Below are positions 6,177 through 14,058 of a stretch of 25,231 bases of DNA, in pieces. Location: the NCBI GenBank assembly GCA_032125735.1, contig JAQBBZ010000213.1, positions 1 through 25,231 of the forward strand, written 5' to 3'. A program made the position numbers and the translations under genes. This DNA is from Labilibaculum sp032125735. Lineage in GTDB: Bacteria > Bacteroidota > Bacteroidia > Bacteroidales > Marinifilaceae. The notes beneath the pieces are model-generated. The model was given only the letters and a program-made list of their open reading frames with translations. It had not been told where the DNA came from and did not search any database. The stretch's first letter is position 1. Each line of letters starts with the position of its first letter.

Positions 6177-6884
6177 CTACTTTTCGTCCTTTTTGTCGCT
6201 CATATCAATCTTTCTCACATTACCCATTTGGTAACTTTCACCAATTCGAGTTTCGCCCAAACAGTATGAACAAAGTGCTGATGGCATTGAAAAACGTAAT
6301 TTTTCGCCCACCAAAGTCTTTATTTCAACTTTTTCATCGTAAAGCAATGTGCTTAACTCGTATGCTCCCTGACCGGTTAATCCATTTATATGCATAATGC
6401 TTGCTCCTGGATTTACAGAGTTTACTCTTGAAGCAAACACTTCTCTTTCAGCCTGCGATACGATATCACCCTTTGTAATAATCACGATATCGGCACTCTT
6501 TAACATCGGGCCGATTTTCTTCGGAGTATTAATTCCACTTAAGTTATCGATAACACAAACAGCTGTAATACTTTTCACATAGGGAGAACAACGGTTACAC
6601 AATCCTGCACTTTCCGTGATCAGTAAATCAAGCCCTTCCTTAATTCCCCACTGAGTTACCTCTTCAATATTACTTACAAAATAATGATCCGGACAAAGTG
6701 AACCTGATAAACCTTTTTTCACCTTCACGCCTGCCTTTTCATACAAAATATCATCATCGGTATAAAGGCAATCAAATTTCACCACACCAACTTCTAATCC
6801 TCGCTTCTTTAACGAATCAATGGTCTTTAAAATCACCGCTGTTTTTCCTGATGAAGGAGGTCCTGAAACTGTAACTAAGTTCAT
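6177..6884 (-). CDS. HypB-like GTPase with extra Cys pairs
   Basis: 235 aa, cytosolic, SIMIBI-class P-loop GTPase near HypB/UreG, which load nickel into hydrogenase or urease. P-loop GPPSSGKT spans residues 8-15. C64-P-D-H67 occupies the place of the metal-binding Cys-His of HypB. ESAGLCNRCSP (91-101) aligns with the HypB ENVGNLVCP block but carries a full CxxC (C96, C99). TKGD (137-140) is the guanine-recognition motif. A C-terminal CSYC (C205, C208) adds another possible metal pair. No hydrogenase or urease gene lies in the window, so the client is unknown. It sits 35 bases after the binding-protein gene, so they are very probably one operon. It could alternatively be a CobW-type metallochaperone, but the motifs favour HypB. 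Confidence 0.8.
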   Translation of the reverse strand: MNLVTVSGPPSSGKTAVILKTIDSLKKRGLEVGVVKFDCLYTDDDILYEKAGVKVKKGLSGSLCPDHYFVSNIEEVTQWGIKEGLDLLITESAGLCNRCSPYVKSITAVCVIDNLSGINTPKKIGPMLKSADIVIITKGDIVSQAEREVFASRVNSVNPGASIMHINGLTGQGAYELSTLLYDEKVEIKTLVGEKLRFSMPSALCSYCLGETRIGESYQMGNVRKIDMSDKKDEK

Positions 6885-6919
6885 ATCTGGTTATTTTATA
6901 ATCTGTAATTTAAACAATC

Positions 6920-8206
6920 TTACTTCTGAGGTACATAGTTCAATGGTCCCAAATTTGCAAACGATTCATCCTGTATTGATTTATTAAAAATTCGTTCACA
7001 TTTCTTTATTAAACCCCCAATATCGTTACTATTAATGTAATCCCAACCCAGCCACATAAATTTATTCTCTATAGGTAATCGGTTGTCTACCTCAGGGTTG
7101 ATACTTGGAAACAATCCTTGATGCGAAAGAATTTCACCGACTGCTTTCGATGCAAAGAAATCGATAACAGGTTGTGTCTTCTCCAATTTATCCTTCTTGG
7201 TTAGCATGAAAATCGGACTGATAATCGCTCCGTCTTCCGGCCAAACAGCAAGCATTGGACCGCCTACTTTCACCATTTTGGTAAAGAAATAAGGCATGAT
7301 TGTAATTGCTGGTCGTACGTTCTTTTTGGTATGAGATTTCACCATTTGTGCCGGATGCATACTTTCCAATAAACAAGCGCCCAAACCTCTTACTCCTTCT
7401 TCACCGTATGCCTTGTAAATGTGCAACAACATCGAATTGAACAAATCAAAATCGCTGATTGGCAAACTTACACTGCGCTTAAATTCCGGTTTAAAAATAT
7501 CAGCCCATGTGCGTGGAATCGGACGATCTCCTAATTCGGCTGTATTTACCAAAAAAACAGCAGGCACAACACCAATCATAGAATAATGTCCTTCCGGATC
7601 TTTCAAACAAATCTCATCGTTATCAAAATCTTTGTTTAAACGCTCAAAACCAGTACTGTCTTTAAAAATACCCTGCTTCTTAAATTTACCCATCAATTTA
7701 TCATCGAAAAATAAATCAAAACCTGCTGAAATAAATATATCTGCTAAATTATCTGTGTTTTCCTGATTGATTACATCATCGATTAACCAATCCAATCCCA
7801 TCGAAGCGGCTTTCAAATCATAAACAATCTCATTTTCATGATTCTTTTCATATTCTTTAATAAAAGCATCAATACCTTCAACCAAAGGAATACGAACCGG
7901 ACAAGGTAACAAACCCTGTACATGTATCGAGTCTGATTTTTGTACTTTACTATTTTGATTCAAGTCGCCATCCACCTGATTTCTATTTCCATCAATTCCG
8001 TCTATTAATAATGCAGAAAAAGTATCCACATTTAATTTTTTCATCTTCAAAGCCAATTCCAAAGAAAGAGATTTACCAAAGATTGCTCTCTTCGCCTCAT
8101 CCTCTAATTGCTTGAATCCATTTGAAACAAAAATTTTAATCGTCTCTGGATATTTAGTACAAATATCAAGCAAACTATCCGTGGTCTTAAAATATTGATT
8201 CTCCAT
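6920..8206 (-). CDS. Cytosolic solute-binding-protein-fold protein with DUF1858-like head
   Basis: 428 aa. The N-terminus has no signal peptide or lipobox. Instead, residues ~5-65 (SLLDICTKYPETIKIFVSNGF) look like DUF1858, a small helical domain found near hybrid-cluster and redox proteins. After a polar linker the rest resembles type 2 periplasmic binding proteins of the ferric/anion class: LLPCPVRIPLVEG, MIGVVPAVFLVNTAELGDRPIPRTWADIFKPEF split across the cleft, AVWPEDGAIISPIFML, and FFASKAVGEILSHQGLFPSINP. An exported family member without an export signal should stay in the cytosol, possibly binding a ligand for the GTPase and ATPase. It is first gene of the cluster, behind a palindrome and a TACATTTG promoter element. 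Ligand unknown. Confidence 0.8.
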   Translation of the reverse strand: MENQYFKTTDSLLDICTKYPETIKIFVSNGFKQLEDEAKRAIFGKSLSLELALKMKKLNVDTFSALLIDGIDGNRNQVDGDLNQNSKVQKSDSIHVQGLLPCPVRIPLVEGIDAFIKEYEKNHENEIVYDLKAASMGLDWLIDDVINQENTDNLADIFISAGFDLFFDDKLMGKFKKQGIFKDSTGFERLNKDFDNDEICLKDPEGHYSMIGVVPAVFLVNTAELGDRPIPRTWADIFKPEFKRSVSLPISDFDLFNSMLLHIYKAYGEEGVRGLGACLLESMHPAQMVKSHTKKNVRPAITIMPYFFTKMVKVGGPMLAVWPEDGAIISPIFMLTKKDKLEKTQPVIDFFASKAVGEILSHQGLFPSINPEVDNRLPIENKFMWLGWDYINSNDIGGLIKKCERIFNKSIQDESFANLGPLNYVPQK

Positions 8207-8237
8207 TTTGAAATAGATTTTTAATGATTTTCTAATA

Positions 8238-8282
8238 CAAATGTACTCCTGATCGATTCAGAAAACTGTAACCGATGTTACA
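8238..8282 (-). promoter_or_regulatory. Promoter and Crp/Fnr-type operator of the 4-gene cluster
   Basis: TGTAAC-CGAT-GTTACA (8267-8282) is a perfect 6-bp inverted repeat with a 4-base spacer, the geometry of Crp/Fnr-family sites. On the minus strand, TACATTTG (8245 to 8238) matches the Bacteroidota -7 consensus TAnnTTTG and lies 31 bases before the ATG. With a start site about five bases beyond that element, the palindrome would centre near -41, the usual position for class II activation. No good -33 TTTG is seen, which fits activator dependence. Confidence 0.6.
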
Positions 8283-8299
8283 CATCTAAAAAATAGATG
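8283..8299. promoter_or_regulatory. Second perfect dyad next to the operator
   Basis: CATCTA-AAAAA-TAGATG directly abuts the TGTAAC palindrome on the side away from the cluster's promoter. It could be a second operator or a chance AT-rich dyad. The remaining 8300-8476 holds the upstream region of the plus-strand exported-protein gene, including TATCTTTA at 8416-8423 as a weak -7 candidate. Confidence 0.35.
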
Positions 8300-8476
8300 C
8301 AGGAATGATGAACAAAAAATGGTGTAAACCCGTAAAATACCTGACGAAACGTTTTTGATTTGTGGTGAAAAACGCTTTTTTAATGATTAGAGTCCGTCAC
8401 ATACAAAATTTGCACTATCTTTAAATCAGTAAAAATTGATTCTTTTTAGTTCAAATTACATTAATTCAAGAAGATC

Positions 8477-10765
8477 ATGACCAGATACAAAGCCAAACTA
8501 AAGCATCGATTAGTAAAAACAAGCCTTGTTTTACTAATGATGTTCGTAACTGTTTCAGGTTTTTCACAAAACGATACCGTTCGTATCAATCCCGATTATC
8601 AGATTATGTATTGCTCAGCAACAAACGGCACTGTACTACCTATGCAGGAGATACAACTTCTGCTCGAAGGACCAAAAGATAAAAAGTGGTATGTGAGCTT
8701 TTCTGTAAACAACAGTCCTGCAATGATTCTTGATGGTGATGCAGGAATTAATTTCTCAGAATACAATATGTCCTTGTTTTTTAAAAATACATCAGGGCAC
8801 ATAAAAAACTATACCATAGAATTAAAGGAAGCATGGCTGGAGGATTTATCGCCTGTCGTTATTCCAGAAGAATCTAAATCTGCAACGATTCAAGTTATGC
8901 CATTGGCAGATCCTGAGATTGAGGATTATCACCCAAAAGCCAAAATCAATACTTCACAAAATTATTCTGCGAAAGTTGGTAAAAATTCAAGCTACTCCGT
9001 TTGGGTACCAGAGGGAGCAAGTTTGCTCGAAAACAGAAGTGAAATAGAGAACAACAAACAAGAAATTAAATTGAAAATTAAGTGGCCAAACCAAGAAGAT
9101 ACAAAGTATTTTAAATTGATAGAGACAGATGCATTTGGCTGTAATAGTGATACCATTTTTGCTGGTATGGAAGTGGTTAAAAGTTTTCAGGTGACTTTCG
9201 ATGATCATACGACTCTTTGTAAAGGAGAGAGCATTATCTTATCTCCAATTACAGATTTACCATCTGATTATTCCTATTTATGGAGTACTGGAGAAACAAC
9301 AAAAAACATTAGTGTAAACAAAAAAGGAACCTATAACCTGACAGTAACCGATTTAAAAGATAATCAAGTTGTAAAATCGAAGGTGGAGGTGATCGCTCAA
9401 GAATCCCCTTCTATAAACATCGAAGATCATGTGGTTCTGGATGACGAAAATCCGATTATTGATATTTTCGAAAAAGGATTTACTTATTTATGGTCAGATG
9501 AATCAACAGATTCAGAACTTAACATTTTGGAATCAGGCACATATTCTGTCACTGTTACATCGAAGAATGGTTGTTCTACTACAAAATCATTTTCTGCTAA
9601 AATGAAATCTGAACTTTTTGAAATAAATCTGCCGGAAGTAGTTCAAATGTGCGCAAATCAAAAAATGAGTTTAGAGCCCTGTTTGTCAATGGATCAGACA
9701 TACCGGTTTTTATGGAATAATGGCTCTTCCGATCCATCAATTACCATCAATCAAGCTGGAGATTATTGGGTTAAAATTACCGATCCTGATGGTTTCGAAA
9801 AAACAGCATATACAAAAGTAATCTATCATCCGAACCCAATTATTGATTTAGGAACAGATATCACTTTATGGGATGGAGAAACCGCAATTTTAGATGCTGA
9901 CAATGAGGGGGCTGATTTTATTTGGAATACGGGTGACAATACCCAAAGAATAACTGTAAATAGTGGCGGTGTTTTTGTTGTTGAAGTATCGGATGAATAC
10001 AATTGTACAAATAAAGACACCCTATATGTTCATCACCGAAAAGGCGAAAAATTCGGATTGTTTTTGGGTGAAAATCACTCGATTTGTTCCGGTGATTCAA
10101 TTCATATTAATCCAATTATAGAAGGAAATCCATCTTATCCATTGCAATACAACTGGCTCGGGATTGGGAAAAAAACTTCTGATATATATTTAAAAGAAAA
10201 CGGTCACTATTGTCTGGAGGTGACAGATGCAAATGGCAATACAGAATCTGATTGTCTGGAGATTATTTTATTACCTACTCCTAAGATTGATTTAGGACAG
10301 GACTTAGAGAGTTATGCCGATAAAAAAATTGTATTGGATGCAGGAACTCCAAACTGCTTTTACAAATGGGTGACAGGTGATATTACTCAAAAAATCACGG
10401 TTAAAACCGAAGGTAAATATTGGGTGGAAGTTACCACTGATTCCAATTGTACGGCAAGCGATACAATAGATGTAGGCTTTTTAGAGAACTATCCATATGT
10501 TGGTTTGCCTAAAGCTTTCTCTCCCAATGGAGATGGTCGTAACGACAAACTATTTATTAGAGGTGATGATGTAAAAGAAGTAAGCCTAATTATTTACAAC
10601 CGATTAGGACATAAACTTTTCGAAACAACGAATGTAAATACCGGATGGGATGGCTTTTTCAAGGGGCAGCTACAAGACATTGATGTTTATGTTTATGTTC
10701 TTGAAGTAACATTTTTGGATGGTAAAAAAGTCATGAAAAAAGGAAATGTTGCACTTCTCCGATAA
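8477..10765 (+). CDS. T9SS-exported multi-repeat protein with gliding-type C-terminal domain
   Basis: 762 aa. An N-terminal signal peptide (basic start, LVLLMMFVTVSGFSQ) directs Sec export. The body has at least six Ig/PKD-like units, each marked by a [F/Y]xW[S/N]xG strand near residues 268, 339, 412, 482, 560 and 631, followed ~20 residues later by GTYxVTVTD or GxYWVEVT. Residues ~673-762 are a gliding-motility-associated type B sorting domain: AFSPNGDGRNDKLFIRG, YNRLGHKLFE, GWDGFFKG and a C-terminal KKGNVALLR. This marks it as a type IX secretion cargo held at or released from the cell surface. No enzymatic domain is seen, so adhesion or matrix function is inferred. It is transcribed divergently from the 4-gene cluster. 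Confidence 0.9.
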   Translation: MTRYKAKLKHRLVKTSLVLLMMFVTVSGFSQNDTVRINPDYQIMYCSATNGTVLPMQEIQLLLEGPKDKKWYVSFSVNNSPAMILDGDAGINFSEYNMSLFFKNTSGHIKNYTIELKEAWLEDLSPVVIPEESKSATIQVMPLADPEIEDYHPKAKINTSQNYSAKVGKNSSYSVWVPEGASLLENRSEIENNKQEIKLKIKWPNQEDTKYFKLIETDAFGCNSDTIFAGMEVVKSFQVTFDDHTTLCKGESIILSPITDLPSDYSYLWSTGETTKNISVNKKGTYNLTVTDLKDNQVVKSKVEVIAQESPSINIEDHVVLDDENPIIDIFEKGFTYLWSDESTDSELNILESGTYSVTVTSKNGCSTTKSFSAKMKSELFEINLPEVVQMCANQKMSLEPCLSMDQTYRFLWNNGSSDPSITINQAGDYWVKITDPDGFEKTAYTKVIYHPNPIIDLGTDITLWDGETAILDADNEGADFIWNTGDNTQRITVNSGGVFVVEVSDEYNCTNKDTLYVHHRKGEKFGLFLGENHSICSGDSIHINPIIEGNPSYPLQYNWLGIGKKTSDIYLKENGHYCLEVTDANGNTESDCLEIILLPTPKIDLGQDLESYADKKIVLDAGTPNCFYKWVTGDITQKITVKTEGKYWVEVTTDSNCTASDTIDVGFLENYPYVGLPKAFSPNGDGRNDKLFIRGDDVKEVSLIIYNRLGHKLFETTNVNTGWDGFFKGQLQDIDVYVYVLEVTFLDGKKVMKKGNVALLR

Positions 10766-10844
10766 CTTACAATAAAAACACATTTCTATTTGTCATATAA
10801 GTTGTGTAGATTTAAAGTTGTTACAAACTAAAACAACTCATCGC

Positions 10845-11771
10845 ATGCTTGTTGCAAAAAACCTAAGTAAATCCTATAAAGAAGTTAAGGCTCTTAACAA
10901 TGTTTCTCTATCCATTAAGGAAGGTGAATTATACGGCCTGTTAGGGCCAAATGGAGCAGGAAAAACCACAACAATCAGCATTTTAAGCTCTCTGCTAAAA
11001 CCAGATAGCGGAGAAATTCTTTATCAGGGAAAATCTCTTTACGAAAACCTCTCTGAATCTAAACGAATGATTGGCGCTGTTCCGCAAGAAATAGCTCTCT
11101 ATGAAGACCTTACAGCCATTGAGAATTTAAAATTCTGGGGAACCTTGTACGGCATAAAAGGCAAAAAACTGCAATCAAAAATAGAAGAACTCCTAGAATT
11201 TCTGGGCTTATCAGATCGAAAAAATCACAAAATAAAAACCTATTCAGGAGGGATGAAAAGAAGGATTAATATTGCAGCCGCGCTTCTTCATAATCCCAAG
11301 ATTGTTTTTATGGATGAGCCTACTGTAGGTATCGATCCGCAAAGTAGAAATCTTATTTTTGAAGTCATACAAGAATTACATTCCCGAGGACTGACAATGA
11401 TTTACACCACTCATTACATGGAAGAAGCAGAGCGTCTTTGCGACAGAATCGGCATTATTGATCAAGGGGAAATTATTGCAGAAGGGAATCTCGAAGAGCT
11501 AAAAACATCATCAAAAATTAAAGAGGAAATTCATGTAAAGTTTACGAATACTCTTAAAACAGACCTCTCAAATTTCACCAATCATTTTAATGGCCAACTT
11601 ATCATTCAGGAGAATCAGATGGTGCTCTCAACTTCACAGGCCAATAACGATTTACCAAGCTTAATTCAAATGTGCACCAATGCGAATTTACACTTAGAGA
11701 ATCTTCAGGTAAGAAGTTTAAGTCTCGAGAGTATCTTTCTGGAACTAACAGGAAAATCCTTGCGTGATTAA
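10845..11771 (+). CDS. ABC exporter ATP-binding protein (DrrA/ABC-2 type)
   Basis: 308 aa from the ATG at 10845. An in-frame TTG at 10818 would add an implausible nine-residue polar leader. It has all cassette motifs: Walker A GPNGAGKTTT, signature YSGGMKRR, Walker B IVFMDEPTVGID and switch His in YTTHYMEEAE. A C-terminal ~80-residue extension is typical of the DrrA/CcmA-like branch that pairs with ABC-2 permeases. It energises export through the membrane protein encoded 57 bases downstream, with which it must form an operon. Substrate class (drug, lipid or polysaccharide) cannot be told from sequence. Confidence 0.9.
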   Translation: MLVAKNLSKSYKEVKALNNVSLSIKEGELYGLLGPNGAGKTTTISILSSLLKPDSGEILYQGKSLYENLSESKRMIGAVPQEIALYEDLTAIENLKFWGTLYGIKGKKLQSKIEELLEFLGLSDRKNHKIKTYSGGMKRRINIAAALLHNPKIVFMDEPTVGIDPQSRNLIFEVIQELHSRGLTMIYTTHYMEEAERLCDRIGIIDQGEIIAEGNLEELKTSSKIKEEIHVKFTNTLKTDLSNFTNHFNGQLIIQENQMVLSTSQANNDLPSLIQMCTNANLHLENLQVRSLSLESIFLELTGKSLRD

Positions 11772-11828
11772 ACAGCACATATCCCACATATTTTACAATT
11801 TACCATTCGATTTTAAACCCCGAAAAGC

Positions 11829-13064
11829 ATGTTCACAATAGCATTTAAAGGTATTCGACAATATTTTAAAGACCGTACAGCAGTTTTATTATCACTATTG
11901 CTGCCAATCGTATTAATTACAATTTTTGCCTTGATGTATGGTGGAATAGGGAAAAAAGAAAAATCTCGTCCCCTCTCACTTCTTTTTACTGATCAAGACA
12001 ATACAGAACTATCTAAAGAAGTATTTACAAGCTTGAACAATCAGGATGGAATTCAACTTTTCACAAAAAGTTATGACGAAGCTGCCGACTTAATTAAAAA
12101 AGGAAAAAACTCAGCAGTATTGGTTCTTTATAAAGGATTTCAAGATTCGGTTGAGGCAGGAAATAAAGCTCCTATGGAATTATTTTACGATGAAGCCAAA
12201 GAAATTGAAATGGGTTTACTGCAACAGGCATTGTGGTCTAATTTGTTTGGCATCACCATGAAAAAAGGAATTAAAGGAAAAGTCAATACTTGGATCAAAG
12301 AAAAAAATCCAAATCTGGCAGATGCTGAACTTCTGGATATTCAGGCTCAGGTTGAAGAGCAGTTTAGCGATTTTGAACAATCGGAAGATTCCGAAAACTT
12401 GGAAGAAAACTCGAACCTACCCATGACAGCAATTGTAAGTGAAGACAAAAATGGTAATCTGGGGCTGATTCAAGCTATCGCCGGAGTCGCAATCATGATG
12501 CTTTTGTTTAGCGTATCGGGGAGCGGTGCTTCTTTACTAAAGGAAAAAGAAGACGGAACATTTCGCCGACTATTGGTCTCTCCCATCTCCCCATCCAGTA
12601 TCCTTTATGGCAAAATGCTCTCAACACTTTTTATGGCAGTATTGCAACTCACGGTTATGTTTCTGTATTCATGGCTTGTATTAGGCTTAGATATATTTAT
12701 TAACCTTCCCGCTTTAATTCTTATGATTTTATCGGCAGCAATTGCCTGTACCAGCTTTGGAATCTTCATGGCTTCTATTTGTAAGAGCAGAAAACAGGTT
12801 GAGAGCTTATCCACCTTGGTAATACTTGTTATTTCAGCTCTTGGAGGCAGCATGATGCCACTTATTTTCATGCCTGAAATTATGCACAAACTAGCAGTTG
12901 TTTCTGTTAACTATTGGGCAATAGAAGGCTTTTTTGATATCTTCTGGAGACAACTTCCGTTATCCGAAATTTATCCAAAAATGTTAGTTTTGCTAGGAAT
13001 TGGTGCCATTCTAACTATCTTTTCCGTAATTAGTTTCAAAAGAAATCTTCTTAAATTAGTCTAG
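11829..13064 (+). CDS. ABC-2 type exporter permease
   Basis: 411 aa inner-membrane protein. The first membrane helix (TAVLLSLLLPIVLITIFALMYGG) lies at ~18-40. A ~170-residue extracytoplasmic domain follows, ending in an acidic stretch, and then about five helices occupy the C-terminal half, starting at GLIQAIAGVAIMMLLFSVSG. The segment KEKEDGTFRRLLVSPISPSS followed by LYGKML is the ABC-2/YhgE-like cytoplasmic coupling signature. The large N-terminal soluble insert is typical of the YhfI/LinK-like branch. It works with the preceding ATPase as a dimeric exporter. No periplasmic adaptor or outer-membrane channel gene is adjacent, so export to the periplasm is the simplest reading. Confidence 0.9.
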   Translation: MFTIAFKGIRQYFKDRTAVLLSLLLPIVLITIFALMYGGIGKKEKSRPLSLLFTDQDNTELSKEVFTSLNNQDGIQLFTKSYDEAADLIKKGKNSAVLVLYKGFQDSVEAGNKAPMELFYDEAKEIEMGLLQQALWSNLFGITMKKGIKGKVNTWIKEKNPNLADAELLDIQAQVEEQFSDFEQSEDSENLEENSNLPMTAIVSEDKNGNLGLIQAIAGVAIMMLLFSVSGSGASLLKEKEDGTFRRLLVSPISPSSILYGKMLSTLFMAVLQLTVMFLYSWLVLGLDIFINLPALILMILSAAIACTSFGIFMASICKSRKQVESLSTLVILVISALGGSMMPLIFMPEIMHKLAVVSVNYWAIEGFFDIFWRQLPLSEIYPKMLVLLGIGAILTIFSVISFKRNLLKLV

Positions 13065-13130
13065 AAACGATTCTAAAATTGGAATAAGTATTACAATGCC
13101 GAGAATTTAAGACAAATTCATCCCTTATTC

Positions 13131-13161
13131 TTTGCAAACTGCCAAGAAACTTCTAATATTG
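13131..13161 (+). promoter_or_regulatory. Bacteroidota-type promoter of the Crp/Fnr gene
   Basis: TTTG (13131-13134), a 19-base spacer, then TAATATTG (13154-13161) fits the TTTG-N19-21-TAnnTTTG pattern with one mismatch. The ATG follows 26 bases later. Confidence 0.6.
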
Positions 13162-13187
13162 GAGAAATATTAACCGAACATTAGAAA

Positions 13188-13859
13188 ATGCTATATCAAC
13201 AACTTTCACAATCACCTGTTTTCAGAGGAATTTCTCCTGACGAAATGGAAAATTTGCTGATCGACTCACAGTACCAGATAAAGAAATTTTCAAAAGGTGA
13301 CATGCTTGCCTTTCGGGAAGATAAATGCGAGAATCTAATGATTGTTTTAAAAGGTAGTGTGAAAGGTGAAATGCTCGATCCATCAGGAAAAAGTATTAAG
13401 ATTGAAGATATAATGGCTCCCTACCCCATTGCATCAGCATTTTTATTCGGACAGAGAAATCAATTTCCGGTAAATGTTACTGCGAATGATGAAGTGGAAG
13501 TCTTTTATCTGACAAAAAATTCGGTGATTGAACTCTTTCAAAAAAACAAAGTATTCTTAACCAACTATTTAAATTCCATATCAAACAGAAGTCAGTTTTT
13601 AGCCAATAAATTGATGTTCTTAAACTTTAAAACGATAAAGGGAAAGTTGGCCAATTATCTATTAAAACTTTCGGCTCCCGATAAAACTGAAATTACCTTA
13701 CCCAAATCACAAGCCGAAATGGCTCAGTTTTTTGGTGTTACCCGTCCTTCTTTTGCCCGAAGCTTAAAAGAAATGGAACAGGAAGGATTAATTAAAACCA
13801 ACAGAAGGGAAATAAAAATCCTAAATAAGCAACAACTCATCAGACTTTTACAGCAATAA
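13188..13859 (+). CDS. Crp/Fnr-family transcription regulator
   Basis: 223 aa. Residues ~1-125 form a cyclic-nucleotide-binding-type beta-roll sensor domain (FSKGDMLAFREDKCENLMIVLKGSVKG). Residues ~126-160 form the long dimer helix. Residues ~170-215 form a winged helix-turn-helix with LPKSQAEMAQFFGVTRPSFARSLKEMEQEG, where R186 and R191 lie in the recognition helix. Only one Cys (C47) is present, so it cannot carry an FNR-type 4Fe-4S cluster. The cAMP-contact signature of true Crp is not evident either. A small-molecule or haem ligand is possible. The gene immediately precedes the flavodiiron protein gene in the same direction, an arrangement reminiscent of HcpR-like nitrosative-stress regulators, though that identity is inferred. 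It could act at the TGTAAC palindrome at 8267-8282. Confidence 0.85.
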   Translation: MLYQQLSQSPVFRGISPDEMENLLIDSQYQIKKFSKGDMLAFREDKCENLMIVLKGSVKGEMLDPSGKSIKIEDIMAPYPIASAFLFGQRNQFPVNVTANDEVEVFYLTKNSVIELFQKNKVFLTNYLNSISNRSQFLANKLMFLNFKTIKGKLANYLLKLSAPDKTEITLPKSQAEMAQFFGVTRPSFARSLKEMEQEGLIKTNRREIKILNKQQLIRLLQQ

Positions 13860-13913
13860 GTAAGAATTTTTAAAGAAGATGTTGTAGAAGCATTTCGAAA
13901 ATAAAAATATTCT

Positions 13914-13968
13914 TAATTTTGTGGGCTGTAAACAAAGTGTTCCGATTTCTTGTTATAAATCAGAGCAC
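13914..13968 (+). promoter_or_regulatory. Likely fprA promoter element and leader hairpin
   Basis: TAATTTTG (13914-13921) matches the -7 consensus TAnnTTTG. No good -33 box is seen. Just downstream, GTGTTCCGATTT (13937-13948) pairs with AAATCAGAGCAC (13957-13968): 12 positions with one G.U and one mismatch, over an 8-base loop. No T-tract follows, so it is not an intrinsic terminator of the regulator gene. It may be a leader structure or an operator. Confidence 0.45.
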
Positions 13969-14058
13969 ATAAGATCTTAAACTTATTTTCTATGCTAAAG
14001 TAGCTGCAACAATGAGATAGAAAGGTCTGAATATGCAAAATCGCCAAAATCATAAAGA

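Noticed and set aside
8350..8381. Terminator CGTTTTT ... AAAAACG followed by T6
   Set aside because: The stem is almost all A-T with an 11-base loop, and no plus-strand gene precedes it.
10818..10844. TTG start for the ABC ATPase
   Set aside because: The added residues are polar and unlike the family; ATG 10845 gives the normal N-terminus.
13132..13187. TGTAAC-type operator upstream of the Crp/Fnr gene
   Set aside because: No half-site pair was found there; only a plain promoter is visible.
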